Source: Bolinopsis microptera (lineage: Eukaryota > Ctenophora > Tentaculata > Lobata > Bolinopsidae). Taken from it: a stretch of DNA of 64,000 nucleotides. The stretch is from NCBI RefSeq assembly GCF_026151205.1, contig NC_087081.1, positions 13,682,340 through 13,746,339 on the forward strand. The letters are read 5' to 3'. Under the pieces are notes generated by a model. It was not told where the DNA came from and made no database searches. It saw only the letters and a list, made by a program, of their open reading frames with translations. Numbering within the stretch: the first letter of the stretch is position 1; every line of letters starts with the position of its first letter. Positions 14,401 through 26,400 of the stretch are shown piece by piece. The translations under genes were made by a program, and so were the position numbers.

Positions 14401-17400
14401 CTAGCAAATTATTCCAGCTTTTATGCAGATATTAATATATTCCCAACTAGTTGAAGGTTCACAACCCGTCACACTAAAGTGCTTTCCATCCTTTTATGAA
14501 TTACAGTCTGATTGCGAAAAATACTGATAATTGAGCTTAATCTTGTTCATCTATACTTAGAAGTTGCTTTAGAATTAAGAACGAAACTTATTCATAACTG
14601 CAAGATTTCGACACCAGAACCAAAGTGTTACATTATAGTGCCACATTAGAGTGCCGCATGTTTTTCAGAGTGCCACATAGCCCACACTTTTTTTTCATAG
14701 TGTCGCAAAAGTACTTTTTTGAGTGTCGCAAGTTTATGTGGCACTAATGTGGTGTAAGGGTGCTCTCCCGGACTCGCAACCAGAAGGTAGGGAGTTCGAT
14801 GCTTGAATTTACACAAAATAATATTGTAACAGCTGGTTTATGGACCATGATGATAATACATTTTTTCAATGAAATTAAAAACACTCATTTTGTAAACTGA
14901 GTGATTCTAAACCGGGCAAATTTTCTGCAAACTATACTATACCGTGTTGACTATTGCCTCAACATCGTCAGTCAATCGAAGGCCGGACCGTCACGTCCAC
15001 GCTTTACGCGCGGTGTTGAATTCGAATACAAAATAAGATCCTTTATATATCAAGACGGAGTTACAAAACGCGCGTTCCATTTATACCTCGTTTTTAGCAG
15101 TCTGAAGGACTATTATACAAAACCTTAACCGATGTTATTAATCACTCCAAACAGTCTTCATTCTTCTGTAGTATATTTTAATATTTTTAAAGATATATAA
15201 GTCGAAGGTGAAAAGTCCAATTCTTAGAGTTATAATTGGGCATATTCATAATAAATTGTTCATATTTACTGTCCTCAAATACAATACATATTAGTCACAT
15301 TATTTATAACTTGAAGTAAGACAATGTCTAATTTGATTTCTCTGATTTCGGCTAGTTTAGCTGCAAGTTGCACCCCATGTATTTCCATAGACGGGCTTGT
15401 TGACCAAGGCGAGTTTCTGTGGAAGAGGTTAGCGTTCTTTGGTTGCATGCAGGGAGTGACGAGTGTCTGGCGTTTGTTTCTATAAGCAGCTTTTCTAATG
15501 GCACTTTTCAGGAGACCTCCGTAACATTAGTAGCTGATTTTAAGGTGACCAAACCTGCAACAGTATTTATTATGTATTATCAATTGTTTACTTGGGAACC
15601 GGTTTTTGGTACACCGGCCAATGTTTACAAAATTATATGATACATAACAATATAATTTTATTTAATATACCTTAGTTCGTTTAATTATGGCGGGTTAAAT
15701 TCAGCGGTTTTCGGTAATTCCACCATATTACCCGCCATTATTTTTATACCCGCCATAATAAAACCCGCCTAGTCAACTTTTGGATTTCTGGCAGGGTATA
15801 CGCATGCCATAATAATTTTATCGTTCCTATTTTACATTGAAACAAGCGTCACGAACTCACTTTCTAGGTATTCCGACCACAGCGATGTGGTTTTATTCAA
15901 ATACTTTGGTTGTAATGACCTGTACTGTCAAACTGATTGATACCGTAAATAAGTGGCGGGTAAAATATGGCGGATTTTCGGACAATCCGCCATATTTTTT
16001 CCCGCCAACATTTTACTCGCCACAATATTACCCGCCATAAATAAACGAACTAAGGTAAGTGAAAATAATAATTGAAAATTATGGTGTATCCTTTGCTTTA
16101 TAATTTATTCTTAAAAATTAAAAACTTGCATAATCAAAACTTGCATATCATGATTTACTAAAACAAAGTAAAAATAAATTTGATTTGACTGTTTATAGGC
16201 CGACTGATCAATTACATTTGGGGCCATCTACTTAGAACGTCCGGCAAATAGGGAGGGGGGTGGTTTCTGAAAATCCGGACGTCCGTAAATTTTATTTCAA
16301 ATCTTTGAATTTTATTTCAACCCTTTGAATTTTATTAACAATGAATTGAGTTGGTTTTATTTGTACTCTTAAAAGTAGCTGGAAATCTGGATGTCTGGGG
16401 GAGGGTCGCCGGGATTGGTTTTGAAAATTCGGACACAACCGGACAGGGGGAAGTGGTCTGAAAATCTACGATTTTGGCGGACATCCTAAGTAGATGGCCC
16501 CTTGCACTTTTAAGTTACAAGGGTTGAAACTGGCCCGCAAGGTTTGTATGTCCTCAGCAAATTTTGTTAAGTTTCTTATAATTATCAGCTAATTTGCGAT
16601 TAAAGATAAATGAACAGGGCAGAGTAGATAGTGCTTTGTTTCAACTGTAGTTAAACATAAGTAAATGAGCCCACGTCTTATCAGCACCTGCTAGCGCTAT
16701 CATGACAGTGAAAAATGTGGAATTTGGTTGATAGTGAAATTTCACCCCTTCTTCTTAAAGGACCAGTTAACTGAAAAATTTGTAGTCTCAAATTTGGCTA
16801 AGATTTAAATCAGCTGTGACAAACTGGTAAAGAATCGTATCGCCGAAAGAACCAACTCTCTAGCGTACTTGTAACGCGTGTTATTGCAAAAATAAGCTGT
16901 GGCCTCGTGACGTCATAAAGTCCCTCAGTGCGCGCTTGCATAGCGTAATTTACATTACAAATGTTTATCATCGTCAATAAAACACGTGTAACTCACTCAA
17001 ATTTTAGAATTATGACTATTACCCTAGTTCTCCAAAATCCTTATAGTTTTGGCTATCATTCTAACTAAAGGAATAGCTGATTGGATGTACAGTGCTCACG
17101 TCATGATTTTAAACAGTGATATAGGTTCTTGAACAGTGGCGGGTGAATGTACGGTTAGAAAGTTTCTGCTATTACAACTTATGTCATATGTGATAATTTT
17201 GGATTGTTTTCATTGCTTAATTACACAAGCAGCTAGGGAGACTGTGCCGATTATTTTTCCCCAGTCCATGAAACTCTAACGAATTTAGAAAGGATCTAGA
17301 TAAGTAGGAGTTTATTCAATTCCGAGAGCAATTATATTTATAGCATAGCGAAATTTATAACTTTAATCCGCATGTGTCAGCCAGCACAGGAGACAAGAAG

Positions 17401-20400
17401 TCTGGCTACTTTACGGCCGTTCCTCTGGGACCATTAGTAGAAGTAGCTTCTATCAGAACAGTGCCGTGGGAACAGAATTCCCGCCAAAATACCCGGTCTC
17501 GGGTCTACCAAATAGTAATACTGATTGGACTTGGAGTGTACGGTGTGCGGTGTGTCTTGAATTAGACTTACGGCTTACCTAGTTGTTATCCTAATTGCAT
17601 TATCATCGGTACATAACATAAATAAACTACTGGTAAGTTTAAATACCAAGTGCAAACGTGTTCAGTCAATCGACCCACTGAACAACTATAGAATTTCCAA
17701 GACCCTATTATTCTCTGGCCATATATTACGGCACGATCGATTGTTAGATGGCTAAACGACCAACGTTAATCTATATAATTCTAAAACTATGAGCTAGCAC
17801 TTTAATCTAAAAATACACTTTTTATATTACTCCTGATTTTTACATTTCACGTAAAACATTGTCGCCACAGGTTGATCATGGACACTAACAGCTTGATTTG
17901 AGATAAATGACTAATGAGTTTCTCTAAAGTTAACTCTAAAGTTGTGTAGTCCAGTTATTTATGGACATTTATGGAAATGAACCTGCAAATATTCAAATAC
18001 TCACGAAACTTTGCACAGACCTTCCCGAAGGTATGAATAAACGATTTTCGTTTGGAGACATTTTTTTTACCGTGGAGAAAACCCAGGAGGGCCACGCCCA
18101 TATTGACCCAATAACGTAACCGACCTCTTGCTTCTGAAGGTCGTAGAGACTTCAAAATAGGCTTAAACGAAGCCGCATATGCATGTTTATATAGTGTTTA
18201 CTTTTCGAAAAATTCGCCAAAAACCATTTTGGGCGTGGTGCTGAGCCCATTTTCGATAGGATCGTGATAGAGTCTTTAGACAGGGTGCAAAAGAACCGCA
18301 CATATTAATATATGACTTACGAACAAACATATGCCTTAAAGTGCTTACTTTTTCATTTATTGGCGAAAAACTGATTTTCGGTTCCAGAAATCATGCAAAA
18401 CTATGGATATCTGGTAAATTGGGCTATGAAGGCCCTAAAGGTTTTTGAATGTGTGCAAATTGTGCAGAATGGCCATGTTTATATACATTATACAACTTAT
18501 GAAGCAACATGTACCCTAAATTACTTACTTTTCGAGTTATTCGGGGAAAAACATTGTATTATGTCCATTTTCTACCTGTAAAATACAGTCTCACGAGCTC
18601 TTCTGCGCGCGCAAGGGACTTGCGCCAAAATAATACAAACGCTATTTACACGCGTTAGAGAAGCAGTTAGAGATTTAGGAATTTCGACACGTTGCTTAGT
18701 TTGCTATTTGTCACAATCTGTCAAAATATGAGGATAACTTTTTTTTCAGTTAACTGGTCCTTTAAGATGGCTGCATCTGTTTGATTATCAATGACTTTCA
18801 TCATTTGACTGAATATACCAAACTCGTTCGGTAGTTAAGATAAGAACCGATTACCACATTATAAGACAAATTGTTGCTTACCTGCAGCACTGATATAATG
18901 TTCCATCTTGTTCTCTGCAGTTTTCTGTGATCCACTTTAGCTATGTAAATGAATTCTGTGATCTTTAGGTACTTTAGTCTGAAAATACATGTACATGACA
19001 GCTCGAAAATAGAAATAACCAAATAGGATAAAAAATAAAGGAAAACTGATGATTTAGAATGGTAACAATCATAACTATTTATACCAGTTACCAATAAAAG
19101 ACAAAAGCCATTCCTTACCCCCTTCTTCTAATAGTGGGTGACCCTATAATTGGCTATCGAAGTATTCGAAGACAAGTTTTCAAAAATTAAGATAAATACT
19201 TTGTAGCACATGCACAGGGTGGGCAAAAAAAGAGCAGCAAGATACATTTTGGTCCACCATGTTTTTAATTTAACCATGTTTTTAATTTAATTTTAATGTA
19301 ATATTCTGGGTTATATCAGATGACACGATTGTGAGTCCAGATGAAAAGTAGTGGAGTGTGTGTAAGCGCTCTTGGTGTGTGAAACGGTTCTTTAAGTTGG
19401 CATCTTAGATGTAAAAATTCATGCTCTGGAAGTCACATTGTGCTGTTTAGGACCGCTTTTTATTGAAGAAAATGGTTCGTTAGGCTGAAAAATGCAAAGA
19501 TCTGAAAATAAGCTATCTGAAATATTTGCTATTCTTCCTAGCCAAATTAATCGCCGGTCAAGTTGAAGGTCAGCACTCATGTGTAATTGTAATAATCGGG
19601 CGTCCTGAAAATCGAGTTTTCGAAATCATGAAAGTAAACATCATCGCATCCCCTCCCTATTTCAGCCCAAAGTGCATGAATCAATGGTAAATTGCATGAA
19701 TCAATGGTAAAGTGCATGAATCAATGGTAAATTGACTTTTAATACATGTTCAATTGAGTCATAACTGTCTTTTTCTGCAGTTAGTTGTAATTGTGGAGGA
19801 AAGCTATAAGATATACAATTAAGAAAAACTATTAACTAACCAGAAACACATTCAGTATTTTGCAGGTATATTAATCAGTAATAGTCACATCGTAAAGTAA
19901 AGCATCTGGCTCTGTTTTGAGTTGGTGTTCACCACACTTTTCCACTGACCAATGTAAATCGTAGCACCGCTTCGTATCATATCCTAAAGCAGTTTAAACC
20001 AATAGTATTGCAATATATTTTTACTAAGCATATATCACATTAGAATCAACAAATTATTTTTCAATCAAAATGGAAATTTGATTCCTATGAACAATATCTC
20101 TGAAGCGCCATCCTACTTAGATTACTGTAATAGCTTTAAATACTTTGGAATTGGCAAGAGGCTATAACATCAAGTTCCATTTACTACAAAATGATCTAGC
20201 TAAAGCCAAAGATTTTAATAGGCCATCTAGAGGATGGACTGATCTATCTTTATTGGTTGGATATAAAGAAAATGATTGCACTCAAGATCTTGCAAGTTCT
20301 ACAAGGATTGGCTCCAACTTATCTGCAAGATATGTTGAACAGATCTAAGATTAGTGTGGGTAGCTTCTCTGTAGTAGCTCCTACGAATGTACACTGTACA

Positions 20401-23400
20401 GGGGTGAGGGGGAGTCAAGGTATGAATTACTACCACCATTGGTTCGAATCGAAAAATATTCGTGTTTATTTCTTTTAAATGAAGGTCCATTTTCGCATTT
20501 ATTTGATAGTTTGGATGAACCTAGAAGTAAACTTGAGGAAATATTCTTTGGTGAAAAAAAATTATTTGGTTGTTAGTGTTTTTATTATGGCAAGTGGTTT
20601 CAATTTAGGGGAATTTAATAAATAAAAAATAAATTCTAACATTTATTACACCCTTCGACATTAAAATATACCCAACAAAGATGTACGTTTAAGTCATTCA
20701 AGCGAGACTTAGTGTTGAAATACCAAGATTATGGACTTTTTATCAGTTTTAGTGAGACAAGGTCAGTTTCTCTATTTTCTAAGAAAAATTTCTACTTTAC
20801 AGTAGGCAATGCTGAGTGGCAGGAATGAGGGACCAAAACGCTTGGGGCTAACAATGGCCCATCTACAAACCACTTCAGAAATGGCAATGATGTCATTTAT
20901 ATGCTTAATTCGTATGCACTTCTAACATTCTATAAAAATCTCTTCCTAAATAGTTATAAAGATACACAACAAAAAACACACAAATAAAATGTTTATATTC
21001 CATATATAAATGTCTATAGAACTTTCAAATTTCTATAAAACTGATAAACCTATGTATATATTCATTTTGCACCCAGAGAAAGATGTGATCACAGAGGTAG
21101 TTTCGATATTATGTTCATGACAAGGTATGGGGCTGCTGCAAGTTATATTTTACAGCTTTTGTAAGCTCAAGTAATCTAGGCAAGGTCAATTTCAAAGTTT
21201 TTGAATTTTGTCGAACACTGTTTAAGACTAAGTTCCAGTCATTTGGTTCTCCTTCCTTTTGAGTGGGAGTGATGGTTATTTTATGGATGATTAGAGGTGA
21301 TTGGGCTTACAGGTGACTGTAGTTAGCATGAGATTTTATTGTACTGTGTTCCAGATTGTCCCTGCTCTGTATAAGTAGCTAATGGTTTAGGTGTGAGAAT
21401 GACTGTCTCTTAGCCAAGTCTGCCAGATGTTTCAAAGAGGGAGTAAAGTGATATAGGGGTTCTGTATTTCAAGACCTTGAAGATGTCATTTAATACAGTG
21501 GTAGAAGTACAGATTATGCACATTCATGATTTCATGAGTGTTGAAGAGTGTTGAAGAGGGGTTTAGTATGCTCTTTTCTGTAGAATTCGTTGCCCAGGAT
21601 CTGCTCCCCGTAGGGTCTGCATCACGCACTAGTTTTAAATTTATCCAGGTATGCTTCTTTATCACCAAACATTATGCGGGCACACATTTTCTGTGCTTTT
21701 GTTAGATACTCCTCCCCAGACAGTTATTCCATATGCAAGATAGCTTTCAAACAGAGTGTGATACAGATCTTTAAGGAGTGATGTGGGAATGTTATCTTTA
21801 ATTCTATTTAGCATGCCACAGTTTTAATACTTATTTACCTCTAGATGTTCATTCCAGTTTAGGTCTTCACCGACTGTTACGCCTAAGAATTTAGTTTCAT
21901 GTAGTCTCTCCTAAGGTGTCACATTTCTTAATTACTATAGCCAAAATTTCAGAAGGAAAATAATTTAAAGGATATATCTGTCGTAGTAGAAGTGGGAGCT
22001 AGAGGCATTTACAATTATTATAGCCTCCCAACCTTTATGAACCACCTGTAAAGGTACAGTATTCAATCTGCAAAGCAACAACTCACAAAAATAAAACACC
22101 CAACATGTGTACTGACTTTTGCCCCCCCCCCTCTGGCCCCCCGCCCTGTACAATCGTCTGGATTCTTTTGAAGCTCTTCTAAAACCTTGCCTTATTAGAC
22201 TGTCCCTTCACGAACTTGAGAAACTTTATCAATAAGTTATTTTAGTCATATTTTGTGTAGGATCTTCAATTTTTTTAAATGAATAAATGTATGATCGAAT
22301 GATACGAATGCAGCCGAATGATAGAAAACTTTAAACATACTTTAAACATAGTACTATTAACTATTAACAACTTTAAGACCTCCTTTGATATTTTGAAATG
22401 GCCACAACACATATCAATATTTTTATTTCTCTAATTGCTAATTCAGTGAAATCTTGCATTTGTAAGAGTCATGTAGCTGTAAAGGATCAATGTAACCCGA
22501 TTAAGTATGATGACGAATTATGTTGAAGTCTGAAGATAATATAAGAAATACGTCGCAAATTATAAGTCGACTTTTGAGAATTAAGCAGCACAAGATAAAA
22601 AACGATTGGAACACATAAATCAGATTATATGAAAACGTACTTAACAATTAAATTACATATCGAAAAAAAGATAACCAAACAGACTAAATATTAGTTTTGA
22701 AATGCAAAGATATCACTCAAATACTATCAATGATACTATAACGTACATGTGTGATTCATGACAGTATTTGCTTGTGCGCTCGATTTTCATACTGCGGAGT
22801 TAATTTTCGGAAATACGCGCGGCGCGTTTAGAGTTTTAATTTAATTTTAACATGATTTTTGCCGGAATTATTTTGATACATTTAATGTTTAAATTTACCT
22901 GGGGACCCCAGGCTATTATATTTATGTTCATAACCATATTATTTAGCGGAATGACAGGATGGCACGAGCTAGGAAGTAACGCGCGCCGGGCCAAACCATT
23001 AACAATGGTCAACGTGCAACGTAAAATAATTTAATAAGCTATTAAATTATATATATTAGCACTTTTTTAAATTTCTTCTTGCAAATCTATTTTTAATTTT
23101 TTGTTCATAACTATGAGCTGAATTTTATAATATTATAAAGTAACAAGTAACATCGCGTGCGAAGGGGAAACACTATTATTGATTATACAAAATAAAAATT
23201 AAAATAAAATGGACCCATCCGATCTAATCAGCAATTGCTTGCCCAAATTTTAAGAAAATTCTTGTGAAAAGGCCCTTTAGGTATTGGTATGGGATTAGGG
23301 TTTTTGTAAAACCGTTTTGTACGGCTGCAAAACCAATATCACAAAAACCAAAGTCACGTGAAATTTTTGGGCGAGCGAATTAGTAGAAGCCCAGTACAGT

Positions 23401-26400
23401 TTAATAGTTAATCGTAGGTTAAGGTCAGGGTTAGCCGTTATAAGGTTATTATTTAATTAGGGTTAAGCAATCAAATTCAAAGAAACATAACATTAACGGG
23501 CGGCGGGCCGCAGGTGTTATTGTTATTTGAAGTAGAATAAATATTAGATCGACGTGGGCTCGTTATATTATAGTTGTGCCCGGTCCAATTTGTAGGTTTA
23601 TAACTTACCAATACCATGCATCAAGACCCGCGCCGAGTTGGACTCGTCGTTACCTAGGTTGATTGACGATGTCAATCCGTCAAGATCGTTGCTCTGCGAA
23701 GCAGAGCAACGATCGACGAAGCAAGAATGCTAGTTCGCGCGGCGCGTCGAAGCGGCAAAGTCCTCCAATTACCTGGGGACCTCAGGCTATCATGTTCATA
23801 AAGAGATTAGGCGGAATGACAGGCTGAGCGCGGCCCAGTAAGACTCGTCGACGGTCCTATTTGGACGGTAATATTTATGGAACACATATTTTACAAGTAT
23901 CGATCACCCGTTAAGGTCCAATTTATCGTTTTGAATAAATGTTAAACTGTTGATTGCTTTTTTGCTTTTGTAATTGTTAAATTAAAACAGTTTAACTTTA
24001 AATTGTCGGCAGCGGATGTTTTTTATTGGTTATTCTGAATTTTAAATGCTTCCCCACACCCCATTATAATTAATCGAAAGGGGTTATTCGTACAGTTACA
24101 GTATAAGTATTATTATATCACGATCACGGTACACTTATTATAAGTATAAAACATAGTTATAACAGGCAAAATTGGACATGACAACATTGACATTTAAATA
24201 AATTAAAATGTCAAGTTTGTCGTTAGGCAGGGTTAGTCGTTTAGTTTTTGGCGAAAGCTTGTTAAGGGATGGGGTTGTGCCGCATTGCAATGCCAATGCA
24301 TATTTTAGATAAACATATTTGTATCATAATTTTAAGATTATTATGTACAAAAAGGTTAATTTCATGTCAGTCAGACTCAGACTCACAATCGGAGGCACAC
24401 AGAGAGGTATTTATATTCGATGAGCCTTTGTTTTGTAGTTGACCGATGATCACAATTGTAATACAATCATGTCATCTGTAATTTGTAATCGTATGTAATT
24501 ATGGTTGATATATATAATAAGAACACTGATCAATTCAAGCTTAACAAGCCAAATTATGATTGAAATCATCAAACAAATTAATATCGTCTTTAGCGTTATT
24601 TATGATTGCTGAATCGCAGTATGAATCGGGCAGAATTATATTTCACGTCTCACGATATAATCGTAAAAATCAATTTTATAACTTAAAGTTGAAATATCAA
24701 CCAGTTCAGTTGATGATTCTTGCAAAAAAAAGCAGTATTGTACCTAACTATGCAGCATATTGGAACCGTAAGTGCCACATGTGAGTGCCGCAAGTGTCGC
24801 ATGCTGCATATGATAGTGCCGCAAGTGCCACATGTGAGTGCCGCAAGTGCCACATGCTACATATGATAGTGCCACAAGTGCCACATGTGAGTGTCGCAAG
24901 TGCCACATGTTACATATGATAGTGCCACAAGTGCCACATGTGAGTGTCGCAAGTGCCACATGTTACATATGATAGTGCCACAAGTGCCACATGTGAGTGT
25001 CGCAAGTGCCACATGTTAGTGCCACGAGTGTCACAGTGCCACATTTACGTTATAAGGTTGTCTGGGGGGGGGGGGGGGGGGGTGGCTGGTGCCAAATTGT
25101 CGTTTGAATTGTTTCCTCTGTTATATAAACTTATTTATTCGATAGTATTAACCATATGCATGCATGGTGCAATTGGTTACAAATGCGCCGTCTACACTTT
25201 ACAGTCTACCTTATCGAACCTTATTTGAACGGACATTAAATGAACGCTTGAGCCCTAACGTTCATCTTAATGTCCGTCCAAGTTAAAGTCCGTTGTTTTT
25301 TTTCAAACATTTTTGCACTTCCAACTTTTTGTCCAGAATATGACTATGAGGAAGGGTTCTCCTTGGTCTGCCGGAGGCACAGAAAAATTTACTAGTACTA
25401 TATGATGTTTTCAAGGGTCACTTGGCGGAAAAAGTCAACGAAATTATTATTTAATGGCACTCAACAACATAGTTCATGAGCTAGTCCCCGCCAACATGAC
25501 AAACTTGTTCCAGCCTCTAGATATTACGGTAAATCGTGTTGACAATTGACATGGAAATTGTCCGACGTTGTTATAGTTCATATTACTCAGGGGAGGTAAT
25601 GAAACAGTGCTAGGAAAGCTCCTTGTGATGTTAAGGTTAACCTAAAGTTTTCTAGGATAAAACCACTTCACACCGAATGGCTTGTAAAAGTTAACACTGA
25701 AATGCAGGACCGGGGTAGTTTGATAAAAAAAGGTTTCCGTAAAACTAAAAATCACTGATGCTTTAAGCATGGACTATTTCATGCACGAAACCCCATTTAA
25801 TGAAGATGATATGTGATAAGACACTGATCATGTACACATATTTTAACGTTTTTGCTGCTTAACGACTTTTTTTCTTACTCACTGTATAAAAATGGATTTA
25901 AAATCATTTGCTGAAATAGAAAACTTTTAATAAAATGAAAAAAATGAGGATTTTTGATGGTTAGGTTTTGAATGCCTTCTAGCGTTCATATTAATGTCCG
26001 TTCATAATTATGTCTGTTCATTTAATGTCCGTCCAAATAAGGTCCGATAAGGTATAGTAATTCATTTCATATATACATGATATAGTTTAAGTTGGACTTA
26101 CCATCTTTTGGGAAAGCCCTGTAACCGTCCAGTACTATATCCTTGGAATCTGGTGATGTAATTGTTATGGATACTGTGCCTTTTATCCACACTTCATTCC
26201 ACCAGTCTGTTGTACATTCTGACATCAAAAAGTTGTAAACGATGACCCCATTGACATCTATTGTTAGCCTTAGTTCGTCGTTAAAAGAAACGGTCCAGAT
26301 CTTTTCATTTTCACTCGGTAAGGTGGCGGAGAATTCTGCGTTCTGCACGCAGCCGTAAGTCTTTATGAACATCATTTCATAAAATGAAAGATCTAACTGT

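Larger units (their letters stand above)
22800..23870. repeat. Second block of the GC-rich dispersed repeat family
   Basis: Shares several segments with 7.2-8.9 kb: minus-strand copies of the 75-bp core at 22895-22959 and 23769-23840, a direct copy of the GGCACGAGCTAGGAAGTAAC segment at about 22961-23013, and a reversed copy of the GACGCGCCGCGCGAACTA segment at about 23730-23760. Confidence 0.6.
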
